A DNA stretch of 64,000 bases from Nageia nagi (Eukaryota; Pinophyta). A program made the position numbers and the translations under genes. The notes below the pieces were generated by a model. It was not told where the DNA came from. It worked only from the letters and a program-made list of their open reading frames with translations, and did not search any database. The DNA lies in contig JBITNC010000001.1 of NCBI GenBank assembly GCA_050084985.1, positions 78,430,001 through 78,494,000 of the forward strand, in the 5' to 3' direction. This document shows, in pieces, positions 1 through 11,744 of this stretch. Numbering within the stretch: position 1 is the first letter of the stretch; every line of letters starts with the position of its first letter.

Positions 1-334
1 CAACTTTGCCTCTTTTATTTTAGCATCATCTTCATGAATGTTTTTTAGTTTATCCCATATTTTCTTTGCACTCTTGCATCCCATGACTTTTATGAGCTCA
101 CTATCAACTAGTCCATAGATAATGGCATTATTTTCTCTATAATCATTTTTGAATAGCATTTTTCTAATTGCATCCATAGTAGGAATGGAAGGAGCCATAT
201 CCATCAGTAACTACTTCCCAAACATCATAACCTAGAGCACTTAGATATGTTTACATTCTGATCTTCTAATAAGCATAGTTTGTACCATCAAATAAAGGTA
301 TTTTGTTGGATGAGAATACTTCATTGCTTTCCAT
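1..334 (-). pseudogene. Copia gag N-terminal fragment (element A1)
   Basis: Read on the minus strand from an ATG at 334, this gives a copia gag N-terminus beginning MESNEVFSSNKIPLFDGTNY, followed further on by IIYGLVDSELIKVMGCKSAK and an IWDKLKNIHED motif. These are typical of the UBN2-type gag of copia elements, which binds element RNA and forms the virus-like particle. The reading is broken in places, for example around 205-260, and it runs off the window at base 1, so its downstream domains are not visible. A degenerate primer binding site and an LTR-like stretch lie just upstream (higher coordinates), as expected for the 5' end of a minus-strand element. The style resembles the gag of element C at 34203, suggesting the same broad SIRE/Maximus-like lineage. 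That assignment is inference. Confidence 0.75.
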
Positions 335-383
335 AATGCCACTCCTTGAATCTCTTTAGTTAATTAGACCTTATAGGAGTCTA

Positions 384-396
384 TATATGATACCAA
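384..396 (-). other. Degenerate primer binding site of element A1
   Basis: On the minus strand this reads TTGGTATCATATA, a decayed match to TGGTATCAGAGC, the sequence complementary to the 3' end of plant initiator tRNA-Met used by most copia elements. It lies between the LTR-like stretch and the gag start at 334, the expected place. Confidence 0.6.
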
Positions 397-1830
397 TTAT
401 TGATCTAATGGAGACACTGAGAGGGGGGTGAATCAATATGTTTTGAAATTTTCAAACTTATTTTAGATATCAAACTATCCAACAATTAATTTGAAACTAA
501 AACTCACATCCATAAAGCATTAAACACACAACACCATATTTATAGTGGGAACCCAATGTAGGAAAAATCATTGTATCAAATGGACTTCTTGATCTTCGAA
601 TATAATCTAGATAAAATGTTGACCTCTTACAATGTTGGATAGCACTCACTATTAGGATTAGCACCCACTAACCCTCTTTTGTAGCAACCACTCCAAAGTA
701 ACTAAAAATTCTGATTAGGAATCCACTTAGCTTTTACAATCATCATAAAAAGGTGACATATGAAATGTCTTCACTATTCTAAAATCATTAATGATTCAAG
801 TTCATATAATCTACCTTTTTATTACTTTTCTCCTTTACACTTTTCACAACATACTTCTCTTCTCCTCTCTCACATATTTAGTTCTCCACTCTATGCACTC
901 TTATAATTGTAACAACAATAGTCATTTCAATCACCTTGCAACCCTATCTCCATTCATGATTCTTTCTTCCTATTATTTGCATGTTGATATCTATTTCTCA
1001 TTGGTTGCATGCATTAAATTTACATTGTCCATTACATGCAACCATATATAGAACATCACATGTTTTCCTTCTTGATATTTGACTCCCTTTCCTAGATTTT
1101 CCTCCAACTTTCATGGTTTTATCTTTGGTTGCATAACTACCTTTATCACTATAAAAGGCTTTAGATAACTACATAAGGTATTCACTAACTATATAACACA
1201 TCCTTCTTCCATACAACCTTCCTCTAATTCCACATATCTCTTGTCCACATAATATATGCTTCCTCCATATAATCATCATGGTCACTTCATAAGGTTCAAT
1301 CTCTTCACTACATAAAGCTTGGGTTGTTCAATAATATCTCTATAAAAGGTATGGACTCTCTACATAATGCTTGAACCTTTTTCATAACACTTTATCTATT
1401 CATATGGCTTCATATCTCTTGCTAAGTATCTCTATAGGCTCTCAACTTACTTGTTGGTGTTGTAACTATCATCTGAGAATTAGTCTAGAACCTCCATATA
1501 GCCTCTAGATAATCTACTTCAATGTCTATATAATGCTTTTGATCACTTCCTACATCTCTCTACATAAGCCTATCTTTGTATTCATAGGACAATTCTTCTC
1601 CACATAGTATCATTCCTCTTTAACTCACTATTCAAGCTCTTTAAAAGCATTTTAGTACTCAATCTTTACTAAATATGCATTCTAGATAATCACTCACATA
1701 TCTACATAATGTATTTCATGTTCACATTCTCCTTAAGGTAATTTGGCATCTAAACAAGGTCATTATATAATATCTTATAAATAATCCATGATGTGGATAA
1801 CATTAACATCATCAACCTCATATGCATTCC

Positions 1831-2040
1831 AAAAATATAGTGATACAAAAGAAATATGTACTACAAAAGATGTTGACATCTTCAAGGTCATTCGCACCCT
1901 ATAAATATAATGATACTAAGGAAATCCACACTTTAGAAGGTGTTGACATCACCATGTTTCTTCGCCCCTCAAAAAATAAAAAATGAAAAGGAAATCTACA
2001 CTCTAAAAAGTGTTGATGTCATATGGTTTCTCCACATCTT
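1831..2040. repeat. Three diverged 70-bp tandem units
   Basis: Three units of about 70 bp follow each other (about 1831, 1901 and 1970). Each contains an A-rich ATATARTGATAC-like start, GAAATMYRYACT in the middle, then TGTTGACATC and a pyrimidine-rich end. They lie inside the A1 LTR-like region. Confidence 0.6.
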
Positions 2041-2770
2041 GGAAATACATTCCTTCTTCGCATAAGCATTTAAGCCTCCATATAAAGCTTCATTTCTTTG
2101 CATCATCATCTAATGGTCTTCATCTTCACCATATCATCATCTAATCAATTTGCACCTTTGCCACATCATTATATAGTATTCTTCACCTTCATGCATTACA
2201 CTATTTTATTATAGAAGAGATCTAGCAGAATTAATATGGATGAACCTTGCTAGAATGGTAGTAAAATAATATATCATTATACTTTATCATTTTACTTCTT
2301 ACTTGATTTTGATAGAGATCTAATAAGATTGGAGCGGTTGAGTTTTTTCAAAATGGTAACAAAATAGAATAACTCATTTTAAAGCAAATTTCATTGAATA
2401 ATGTATTTTCCTCTTCATTTTATTTGGATAGAAGTTGGATACAATCTTTCCAATAAATATTTTGTGAACTTAAAAATAATATGTTCCTCCTCTTAGACAC
2501 TTGGTAAACCTTCCCATACATATTGCAACATGAATGCACTTGATTCCTTTTGATATTGTGGCATATGTGTAGACTCCTTTGAAAATAATGAAAATACCAA
2601 CACAAGCATAAGCATATGGCCAACACTTGTTCCATATATAATATCTCAAATATAGCCACTAAACATCTTCTCATATATCAATATCACATGTATATCATGA
2701 AGAAAATAAATATCAAACTTATTCTTAGTGGCTTACCCACTGATGTTACCTCAAAATAATATTACCTTTG

Positions 2771-2915
2771 GTTAAGGACTTGCTTCCTTAACTTACTATT
2801 GAGGTATTACCAATTAATGCCTCCAATTAAGGACTTACTACCTCAACTTACTATTGAGGGTTTACCAATAGAGTTAAGGACTTGCTACCTCACCTTAATA
2901 ACAAGGTCTTATCCA
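2771..2915. repeat. Three diverged 42-55 bp tandem units
   Basis: The core TTAAGGACTTGCTWCCT, then TTACTATTGAGG and TACCAAT, recurs at about 2771, 2826 and 2875 with decreasing length. Each unit can form short self-complementary pairings (AGGAC...). No function is evident. Confidence 0.55.
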
Positions 2916-3379
2916 TAATCATCTCTCAAAATTTGAACTTTATGTATATTTCCCAACTACATGCATTGATCAAGAACAACCCTTGAGTTTCTATTATCTC
3001 AAAAAGAAAGCTAACCTTGGTGTACACTGCCTAATTGCATAAACCAAGATTAACTTCCAAACATACCATGAATAACAAAGCACATTCATTTTTTTATTTA
3101 TCACTTTTATCAATCAATTTATCATCAAAAGAAGAATAAGGAATAAGTGAATATTATTTGCACTTACCTATTTAATGAAATCAAAATTTTATGAAAAATA
3201 TTATTTTCTTTTTATGAATGGAGCATCATCACTACAACTAGAGTAGTGTGGCTCAATATATCACAAAGGAATTTCCTTGCAATTTTTGTTAGAAAATATA
3301 GGTAAAACAAAACATGCCTAAACTACATGAAATCCTCTCAAACATGGGTTTTTTTCAAATGCATGATATTAATCATATT

Positions 3380-4345
3380 TGTTCCCTCTTTTCCTTCAAT
3401 TATGAATAACTTATATATCCCTTTTCCATAATTTTTAAGTACACCATAAGGACCAATCTAATTAGGTTCAAAAATTCCTTTCTATTCATTTTCTAAAGTT
3501 TTTGTATTAGCAAGATTTTATTCTAGTACTAAATGCCTAAACTTAAACTTATTGGATTTTATCTTTTGATTGTAGATTGATATACTCTCAAATATTCCAA
3601 ATCATTTACCCTTTTCTCATCCAAAGATTGTAATTGTGACACTCTTGCTTTTCTCTTATCTTCATATAAAATAATACCTTCTAAATATACTCTTAAGGAA
3701 AGAATTTCCAATTCTAAAGGAATAGAAACCTTGTCTCCATATATTATATAATAAGCATTTTTCCTAATAATAGTCATTTATAAGCCCACAAATCATAATG
3801 AAATTATTCATGCTAATCTTTACCATGTTTTACAATAGTTTTCTACAAGATACTCTTTATAGTCTTATTAGTATCTTTCTCTTGGCCATTACCTTGAGGG
3901 TAATAAGGAGTGGAAAATTTTCACTCAATACAATATTTTTTTATAAAATTCTTTCACTTCATTACCTCTAAACTACTACCATTATCCATATTTAGTATAG
4001 ATGGAACACCATATCTAGAAATAATGTATTAACAATAAAGTCAAAAATCTTACTAACATTTTTTGATTTCATAGGAATAGCTTCCATCCATTTTTTAAAG
4101 TATTCCATTCTAGTAATAATAAATGTATGACCTTATTTATAAATAATACTAATCTTACTAATTCAATCAAGTTCCCAAATAGAGAAAGGATAAGGATAAA
4201 CAATAGAGTGTAATTCATGTGAAGGGGAAGGTTGAACTTTGTCATTCTTTTGATGTATTTCTTTGCATGCAATTCAATCTTTAATAATAGAAGGCTAATA
4301 ATAAACTAATCTAAGTAACCTTTGATAAATCATTTTAGCATTAAA
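3380..4345 (-). pseudogene. Gypsy integrase of A2, decayed
   Basis: On the minus strand from about 4290 the frames give IACKEIHQKNDKVQ (the zinc-binding end), PYPFSIWELD (first catalytic aspartate region), then GHTFIITRMEYFKKWMEAIP, the well-known HKFIIVA.EYFTKW block. Around 3559-3777 the longest open piece has YYIIYGDKVSIPLELEILSL, the conserved YG.E...P.E.E.PSLR segment of the integrase C-terminal region. From 3550 to 3380 come pieces such as LVLE and FEPN.IGPYGV, which match the C-terminal DNA-binding part. Integrase would insert the element's cDNA into the genome. Several stops and frame changes make it inactive. Confidence 0.8.
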
Positions 4346-4559
4346 ATGATCCCCACACTCACCATCATGATCTTGATGAAGATCCATTTCCACTTTATTT
4401 CTTATTAACACACCCTCAAAATATCTTCTATATAACAAATCACCAATGATAACATATTTGGAATCTAACTTCTTAAGCTTTATTATTGCATTATGATCAA
4501 AATTGCTAGTTATTACCCCATTATTTAATAAAATCTTTCACATCATGCATATGAAAAGG

Positions 4560-5040
4560 TTTACCTAAATTTGTAATTGTTAGGATAGTTTCTTTATCTT
4601 CAATTTCAATAGCAGGAAGGGAAGCATCACTAGCCATGGCATCAACATACTTGTTATTTTCTCTTGGGATATTCTCAATCTAATATTCCTAAAAATGCAT
4701 GATAATATCCATGACCATTTCCTTGTATGGTTGCAACTTGGAAACTTTAGTGTTGTAGATATTATTGACTTTATTTACCACCAATTGGGAATATCTAAAA
4801 ATCTTTGTGTTGTAAGTTAAAAAGTATAGATTATTACAAATCTAGGATCAAAGTTTCATATTAAGCCATATCATTAGTATAATAAAAATCAATCTATATG
4901 ATATAGGAATCATATCACCATTAGGGTTAATTAGGAAACTTCCAACCCTAGCCCCATTCATGCACTTTGATCCATTAAAAATTAATTCTGTTATTTATCA
5001 TTAGCAAACCCTATGAATACTTTTGGAAAGTTGGGGTTAG
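4560..5040 (-). pseudogene. Archaeal-type RNase H of A2, decayed
   Basis: The minus strand reads LIFNGSKCMNGARVGSFLIN near 4980, matching the FDGS...GAG.G..L start of this domain. SQLVVNKVNNIYNTKVSKLQ and PYKEMVMDII follow, then IENIPRENNKYVDAMASDAS, which matches the HIPRE.N..AD.LA block. The first catalytic aspartate reads as asparagine (FNGS). This is the extra RNase H of Tat-type elements, found after the ordinary RNase H. Confidence 0.75.
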
Positions 5041-5079
5041 GTTCCTAGCATCATCACTCAACCATAGCATTGTTTCTTT

Positions 5080-6350
5080 AGATAGCTAAGGTATATATGT
5101 GTAGCTCATCAAGAAACTCTTCTTGCAAGGTGGAATGTTCATTCTATGGATGCTTTTTGATAACATCCACTATAGCCTATCCCTTGATGGATTTTTGAGT
5201 TACAAACACCAAGTCAAATTCTGAGGAAACATTATCCATTTTGCAAGCCTTCTATATAGATATGGTTTTAACATCAAATATATTAAAGGATAAGCCAAAG
5301 CTATAATATATTTGTTATTTTCAAGCATATAATGTCTAAGTTTTTTCATAGTAAAAATAATTGCAAAATACATCTTCTCAATAGGGGTATATCTTGTCTA
5401 ATAATAAATAAAAGTTTTACTAATGTAATAAATATCTCTCTCTTAATATTCATCATATTTTTGAGCAAGCATTCCTCAAATACACTTAATGTAGCTAAAA
5501 AATAAAATAATAAACTATTTTATGAATTATAAGGAGCTAAAATGGGAGAATTTATAAATACACCTATTAATGGTTTCCAAGGCTTTTGGAACTTTACATC
5601 CCATATAAAAGCTTCACCCTTATTTAGCAAATGAGAAAATGGAGCATTCATATCATCCAATTCAGCAATAAATATTCTTATTTCTTGATGTTTACCTTGA
5701 ATACTTATTATATCCTTCAAATTTCATGGTGGAGACATATCAAAAATAGTTGTAACCTTCTTAGGATCCACCTTAATTCCTCTTCTTAAAATAATAAATC
5801 CAAGCAATTTTCTACAAGAAACTCTAAATGCATATTTTTTAGGCTTCAATTTCAACTTGTATTCTCTTATTCTTTGAAAAACATTTCCCAAAGAATATCA
5901 TCAACCTAAACATAAAAAATATAATGAATCATAAAATAGAACATACTTACCATAACTCTTTGATAAGTAACTCCTAAATTCTTCAATCTAAAAGGCATAA
6001 CCACCTAATAAAATGTACCCCAAGGAGTTACAAAAGAAGTTTTGTGTTGATCCTTCTTGTTGATCCTTATTTGGTTATAGATATGAAATCCATCCATAAA
6101 AGATAAAATCTCATGGCTTACATTGGATTCTACAATCATATCAATGTTAGTAAAATGAAAGACATCTTTTGGGTATGCCTTGTTGATATATCTAAAATAT
6201 ATGTAGCATCTTATCTCTCCATTAAGTTTAGCTACAAGAATAATGTTATAAATATAAGGAGAATAATAAATAGGGATACTTAAATCAACAATATATTTTT
6301 CAATTTTTTTCTTATATACTAAAACCCCTTTAGGATGTATCTTTCCAGGT
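5080..6350 (-). pseudogene. Gypsy reverse transcriptase and RNase H of A2, decayed
   Basis: At about 6020-6110 the minus strand reads FMDGFHIYNQIRINKKDQHK and then TPWGTFY.VVMPF, the palm region of gypsy reverse transcriptase. At about 5770-5870 it reads KKYAFRVSCRKLLGFIILRR, the connection after the YVDD site. At 5520-5720 comes DVKFQKPWKPL, matching the E.CQ.AF..IK region, then RNase H pieces (KKLRHYMLENNKYIIALAYP at about 5300 and FVTQKSIKG.A at about 5190). The YVDD motif was not found and is probably lost. The segment 6350-6640 continues the N-terminal part of the polymerase in worse condition. Confidence 0.75.
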
Positions 6351-6640
6351 TTTTATTGTGCATGCTTTGCATCCTCATTCAAAACCAAACTATGAGTCAT
6401 AAAATAAAGATCTAAACTAGGCATATTAGATTAAAATAACAAAAAACATTAGAAAAATCAATCAAGAACAAGTGGTACCTTTCCCTTTGTTGAAAAGGTA
6501 ACCAAGGTACTACCTTGATCAATGTTGGTTTCTTTTTTGTGTCAATGTTAACATCCACTTTTACTTCACTTAGAAAAAATATTTCACCATTAAGTTGATG
6601 AGGCATAGTAATTATCCCAATTTTCCATTAAAATTAGCTA

Positions 6641-7949
6641 TTAGAATCCAAAAAATAGAGTGATGATGCCCAATTTGAAGCAATGTCTCTCCAAAAAGAA
6701 CATAGAAAATTATCTCTTGTCCCTCTTAACTACATAAACCTACTTTATATACATTTTATTTTTGGAAGGTATAAGAAGATGGTATAATTTAGTATATATT
6801 AATTATGTATGTTTGAAGAAATATACTAATTTATATACTTAGTAATTTTAAGTAAGATGAAAATATTGATAGATTCCAAAACTATTAGTAATGAATTAAC
6901 TCCATTGAAGTGTATAAATATTATGTTATGATTAATATTACTAGAACCTAGAGATGTTGATAAGATATGAACCTCATCGAAGTGTGAAAGTGTTGAATAA
7001 GTTTTGTTGTTACTAGAACTTGGTCATATTGTAATGAAGTTGGTTATGGTTATATTCATCTAAAATGTGGTATTTTTGAAGACATAATACCTATGTGAAA
7101 TGCAAAAAAATTAGATCCTCTACACTAGTTAATTATGTCAAGGTCAGAATTGGAGATTTAGGAAGTAGATAAGTGGAAAGATACTTTGATAACTTTAACT
7201 AGACCCATTAATGCTAGGAATTTTTCAATATGAGCTAGTATATTAGTTGGAAGTAAGATATTAGTTGGATTTTGTAATAATTGTAGTTAGATTTCTTTCA
7301 GTTGCTAACAATTATTACTAATTATAAAAGATGATATCATAAAAATTAGTCAGTTATTTTTGTTATTAGACATTTTGATGATCAAAGACTATATATTCCT
7401 CCTTGATTGATGTATTAATGGTCAAAAAATCATAAATATTTACCCATTGTAATGTACCTTGCACTTGTTTCCTAATGCTTAATGAATTGAGCTTCTTGAT
7501 GTCTTAATTATTATTTATTTCATTCTATTCATAAATTATTGTGTTATATGTCTATATGCACTACATGGATGTTGAATTAAGTCTTTAATTGATTTGTATC
7601 ACTAAATCATTCATTTAAGTTTTGGTATATTAGAATATAATTTATTATCTTGGTGGTTATTAGTTTGGATGCTTCAATCAACATGATCCTACTTTAAAAT
7701 ACACCTAGATTGATTGTTAGTGTTTCTTTCTTTCTAGTACCCTAAATGTTTTACATCTCTTTTAGTTCCCTAATATCTTTAGTTATTTTTGCAACTTGTC
7801 ATTTGATAATATTTTTATCAAATAAAAAAGGGATAATCAACTAGTTCTAATGATTGAATTTCTCCCTAAGTGATTCTTTCAATAGGAGGATACTTTATTT
7901 ATGATACATGGGTGCATGATCATTATAGAAATTCTATCAACAATATTTA
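6641..7949. other. No gene seen; probable 5' LTR region of element E
   Basis: This is AT-rich DNA without coding signals. Its position, just before a candidate primer binding site and the gag start of E, suggests it contains the 5' LTR of E. I could not find a matching copy downstream of 52900, so no LTR boundary can be given. Confidence 0.35.
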
Positions 7950-7954
7950 ACTCC

Positions 7955-7980
7955 TTTTTTGGCATGCTTGGTGGGATAGT
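7955..7980 (+). other. Candidate primer binding site of E
   Basis: The sequence TTTTTTGGCATGCTTGGTGG followed by GATAG lies 150 bases before the gag start. A TTTGGC..GC..GGTGGGA motif in this position is common in plant gypsy leaders from my recollection. The tRNA was not identified. Confidence 0.35.
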
Positions 7981-8106
7981 TCACACCACTATTTACAAGT
8001 TCATAATTCAAATTATGATGGTGAATCTTCTCAAGTAAGTATTCATCTTACGAAAAACCTAGAAAAAAGTTTTGTTGTTATTCTCTTTTTAGTCCTACAA
8101 TCCTTC

Positions 8107-8962
8107 ATGATTACAAGATCCAAAGCTAAAAAGGTGAAATAATTTCAAAATGTTGAAGTAGTAAGTCCATTATAAGGTCATATTATAGAAGATCCAAATC
8201 CCTATGAGATTTGAGCCCCTCTACTCCCATATCTAATACCATATTATTAAGATCAGTTTTCATTAGAATCCATGATCAACCTATTAATCAACCTTAAAAT
8301 CCCAATATCTAAGGAGTTACTTTAATATCCATAATTTCAATAGCAAAAAAGCCACCTCCTCATATTTACCCATATTAGAGTGATGTTGGACCACTTGCTA
8401 TAGCATAACATCATGATATACCCACATCAACATTGTGATCTTTACAACATTATCATGGAACTAGGAAGACTACACATAAATATTGTGTAAATATCACTAC
8501 TATGCAAAAACCCACAATATCGAAAAGAAGATGGCATGTTAAAACTACTAGCAATTTCTTTCACTAAAAACACATATGAATAGTTTAGAGCTTTTCTAGC
8601 AAACTCTATATGTACATGGGCTCAATTAGCAAAACCATTCATTATAGAGTTTAATGAGATTGAAGATCCTTTCTCCTTATTTTCACAATTTGCTACTATC
8701 AAGAGATAAGAGTAGGAGAATATACTAGAATTAAATATCCAATTTGTAAAATCTTGAAAAAGAGTTCCTATAAATGTGATACCTCCTAACTCTTAGGATA
8801 TCATTTACTTTCTTTAAGCCTTTTCTCCTGATCAAGCTTTGCAAATCCAAATCACCAAAGTAAATTATTTCACTAATATATATAAAAGTACACTCCAATA
8901 TGATTTTGCTCTCAATTCTATTAAAAAACTTCTTTGTAGGACTATTTACCTTTTTTTACCTC
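8107..8962 (+). pseudogene. Gypsy gag, 5' part (element E)
   Basis: The reading starts with MITRSKAKKVK, a usual start for gypsy gag. Towards the end come WAQLAKPFIIEFNEIEDPFS, then LFSQFATIKR and the piece NIQFVKS.KRVP. These match the retrotransposon gag domain, with its W..F...F and the LL.QF..IK..E.E....F..RF...... IP block. Several stops interrupt it. The protein would be the capsid precursor. The reading is cut at 8962 by the 5-bp duplication that flanks element D and resumes at 42127. Confidence 0.7.
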
Positions 8963-8967
8963 ATATT

Positions 8968-9576
8968 TGTAGACATCTAAACATGAATTATTATTTATTA
9001 AATAATTCATTTTATAGTATCAAGGGATATTTATTATAAAAAGTAGTTAAAATATACCCAAGGAAATGTAATCAATGTAACTAACCATTATATGATGTGA
9101 AGAGTGTTAAATATCAAGAAAGATACCACAAATAATGAAATGTGCAATGATCCTAAGAATGAAGGAGGATCAGGATGTTATAAAATAATATCAAAGGAAA
9201 TATAATGAGGATGTGAGGTATATTGGTAGATATCCAAAGAGAGATACCAAAACATAAAAGATCATTCTATCCAACCAAAAAATGATATTTTGTAACACCA
9301 TCTCTACCTAGATTTGTTAAACCCTTCATATTGCTTGCTTGCATATTTACTTCTACTCATAGATATACTTCTTTCATGCAACTAGTAGCATGCATTTTCT
9401 ATGGTGTGTTATGGCAATGTATGTATGATGTATATTATTTCATGTTGATTTGAATGTGATGAATATACATTGATTTTTATGATTATTTGATGTTATATTT
9501 TTGATATATGCTTAAATATTTTATTGTAGATAAATAGTGCATTGATTTATCATTTATGCATTATTTGAAGTCTACA
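8968..9576 (+). repeat. 5' LTR of element D
   Basis: This aligns with 41491-42121 over its length, including the shared pieces TGAATTATTATTTATTAAAT, CAAGGGATATTTATT and TTATTTGAAGTCTA. The downstream TTTTGGTGAACCCAAC at 9577-9592 is in the position of a primer binding site. I do not recognise the tRNA. Confidence 0.8.
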
Positions 9577-9689
9577 TTTTGGTGAACCCAACTATTTCAA
9601 TTAAACTTTCCCTACCAGTGAGATCTCATAAGATTTATGAGAAGGGATAATACCATTAGCAGCATCTAAAGACTATTTTTAAGTTTTTA

Positions 9690-10406
9690 GTGGCATAAAA
9701 ATGGAATAAGAAATAACAAAATTTAGATAGAAAGTGGTAGATATTACTAAGTAGATGATGTTCATACAAAATTTAGGCAATAGTTCATAGTCAGTTCCAG
9801 ATCTATCACTAGCTGCATGATTAGCTAATCTTAAGAATAATAAAATATCTGAGTAAAGTGAAGAACACTATAATGGTGTATTGAACTCACCCTTTTCATA
9901 AGATATCCATAATTATTCCCTACCACCTGATCACAAGGCCCACAAGTTTGATATGTTTAGTGGTGAACAAGACCCAAAGCAACATATTATTAGCTTTTAG
10001 GAGGTGTTCTTGTTGAAATTAGGATCAGAGGAGAGATTGATGGCTAAATTTTTTCAAATGAGCTTAAAAGGTGATTCTAGTTAATGGTTCTATAACCTAC
10101 CAAAGGGATCAATAGATTCATTCAAGTCACTAGTAAAGATGTTCATGGGTCAATACAAGCATAATGTCAAAGAGCAAGGAATTGTTATAGAGTTATATGC
10201 CATGCATCATAGAAATAGTGAAACCCTAAATGAGTATATTATAAGTTAAAAAAATGTATGGAATATTCATAGTAAATTGGATGAAAATGAAATTTGTGGT
10301 ATATTTAGAGATTCTATTTTTCCAATCATTAACTTACATGCTCCAAGTAATAAGAATGTTAGATTTGGGGTATTAGTATAAGAATTATTGTAAAAATAGA
10401 AAGTTT
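9690..10406 (+). pseudogene. Gypsy gag, 5' part (element D)
   Basis: From about 9930 the plus strand reads DPKQHIISF, then LMAKFFQMSLKGDSS.WFYN (the A..W...L region), LPKGSIDSFKSLVKMFMGQY and NVKEQGIVIELYAMHHRNSE. These match the conserved plant gypsy gag domain (W..F...F...F.....). Later come LNEYIIS and IFRDSIFPIINLHAP. Stops occur at several points. The reading is cut at 10406 by the target duplication AGTTT of copia element C and resumes at 35463 with the zinc-knuckle part. Confidence 0.8.
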
Positions 10407-10429
10407 TATTAGTCACACAATGACACTGA

Positions 10430-10918
10430 TGAAGGATTTGAACTAGATCTAAACAAATCCTCTAGGACCTTAGACTAGGAAACTCAAGTGTACACAAGAT
10501 AACACAATCACTCAAGATAACACATCAATATAATGTGGTTCCTCCCTCCTTGGGAGTACATCCACAACTAGTTCTCTTATTCTCAAATCTATGTCTCTCT
10601 TACAACTATTCTCTAGCTCTCTCCTACACAACCAAGTAGAGTAATCTTACTCAAAACTTAGATATGTTTACATGAGGAGAGGCCCTCTATTTATAGGTTG
10701 AGAGCACCTCCCTAACCTTCCTTTAACCCAAGGGTAAGGTTAGGGTTACATTAAATTTATCACCAAACTTCAACCTACCAACTACCCACTTTGGTAAAGT
10801 CAAAGTCTACATATTAAAGAATTCTATTAATCACTTAAGGTATCTACATACCCTTAAGTGATTAATTGAATTTACAAGGAGTCTAGATATTCACAATATT
10901 TCATTACAAATTCTAACA
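10430..10918 (-). repeat. 3' LTR of copia element 1
   Basis: On the minus strand it begins TGTTAGAATTTG and ends AATCCTTCA. It matches 18546-19034 with four substitutions and no gaps. It contains a dyad at about 10821-10871 (see findings) and a second one at 10711-10746 with arms CCCTAACCTT and AAGGTTAGGG. Confidence 0.95.
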
Positions 10919-10929
10919 CTCCCCCTTAA
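10919..10929 (-). other. Polypurine tract of element 1
   Basis: On the minus strand TTAAGGGGGAG directly precedes the LTR start TGTTAG. It primes plus-strand DNA synthesis. Elements 2 (27552-27563) and 3 (60715-60725) have the same tract. Confidence 0.9.
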
Positions 10930-11179
10930 TGCAATATTGGGATAGAGCGTAGAAGAGAGAAGAGAGAGAGTAAGAGAGAGTTCTCCTCCATAGAGATACA
11001 AGTGGAGATGAGAACTTTTACATATTTTGAGAATCTTTTTGAGAACTAGTATGAGACTCACTACATTACCATTTGACAAAAATGGTTTACAATACAATCA
11101 TTAACCACAACTGGTTTCACTGTACATAGTAGTCGATCAACTTTAAGCTGACATGTGAGTCTCCATGAGCTTGCTTTCA

Positions 11180-11260
11180 CAAGGTGAGTAACCTGCATTT
11201 CTAAAGAAGATCCTGCATGCTACAAGCAACTCATGAACAAAATCAGTTAGATGCATCATA
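11180..11260 (-). other. Candidate branch point and 3' splice sites in the 3' region of element 1
   Basis: On the minus strand a CTAAC (11246-11250) precedes TTGCTTGTAG and then TTTAGAAATGCAG ending near 11193. The same order is kept in element 3 (60396-60453) and partly in element 2 (about 27250-27320). It fits plant branch point and acceptor signals, lying downstream of the GTRAGT array. This is inference only. Confidence 0.35.
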
Positions 11261-11404
11261 TATTCAAATAAGAGAATTAAATAATGTCATCTTATAAATA
11301 ACTGATCAATGGTGCACTATAAGCCATCACGGAGATGCCAAGCCATCACTCATAGTCACCTGTTGTATATAGACAAGTGTTGATTTTAAATAGAGCATAA
11401 AAAT

Positions 11405-11687
11405 TGTACAACGAGTTTCTCACGCAGAGCAAACTCACCACGGAGGTCTAGAATGTACAACAAGTTCCTCACGTAGAGCGAACTTACCACGGAGGTATAT
11501 TAATTATATGCTCAAAAATTTGTACAACGAGTTTCTCACGCAGAGCAAACTCACCATGGAGGTATAAAATTTACAACAAGTTTGTCATGCAGAGCAAACT
11601 TACCACTGAGGTATAAAATAATCAACACTCTATAACAACAATTGTACAACAAGGTTGTCACGCAGAGCAAACTTACCATGGAGGTCT
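11405..11687 (-). repeat. Tandem hairpin array, five units (element 1)
   Basis: Five units begin at about 11405, 11454, 11521, 11571 and 11643. On the minus strand each has GGTRAGTTT(or C), a loop of about 10-12 bases and the inverted complement. The arms vary together: units 1 and 3 have GAGTTT with AAACTC, unit 2 AAGTTC with GAACTT, unit 4 AAGTTTG with CAAACTT. Unit 5 has one mismatch. The array lies between the pol stop at 11745 and the polypurine tract. Confidence 0.9.
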
Positions 11688-11744
11688 AGAATGTACAATC
11701 AAAAAAGGCCTCTTAGAGGTGAAGTTGTCATCACTAACAAAAGT

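Larger units (their letters stand above)
398..3240 (-). repeat. Probable LTR and LTR-derived DNA of element A1, no gene
   Basis: The stretch starts with a TTGATCTAATGG sequence and then GACACTGAGAGGGGGG(TG)AATCA at about 412-435. A near-identical edge occurs in both LTRs of element C (19035 and 34285). This supports reading the region as the 3' end of a minus-strand 5' LTR. No second copy lies in the window, so the far boundary is unknown and the LTR may end well before 3240. From about 1140 to 1790 the plus strand is rich in C and T, with recurring variants of CTMCATAAGGCTT. I see no coding sequence. A short plus-strand reading frame at 791-1051 has no family features. Confidence 0.45.
3330..6640 (-). 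mobile_element. Gypsy (Tat-like) pol remnant, element A2
   Basis: This minus-strand block keeps the order reverse transcriptase, RNase H, a second archaeal-type RNase H, integrase and integrase C-terminus, and carries many stops and frameshifts. The second RNase H between RNase H and integrase is the hallmark of the Tat/Ogre group of plant Ty3/gypsy elements. No LTR could be assigned at either end. The block stops near 6640, where sequence of another element (probably the 5' region of E) begins, and near 3330 it meets A1-derived DNA. Because only pol is recognisable, this may be a truncated copy. Element D in this window has a related pol. Confidence 0.75.

Noticed and set aside
791-1051. 86-codon frame in the A1 LTR-like region
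   Set aside because: Composition follows the local CT-rich repeats. No domain and no conservation seen in the window.
6641-7949. 5' LTR of E pairing with a copy at 53194
   Set aside because: I compared both stretches and found no convincing shared blocks, so no LTR pair is claimed.
10711-10746. Telomere-like CCCTAA sequence
   Set aside because: Plant telomere repeats are CCCTAAA in tandem. Here there is a single CCCTAACC in an inverted repeat.
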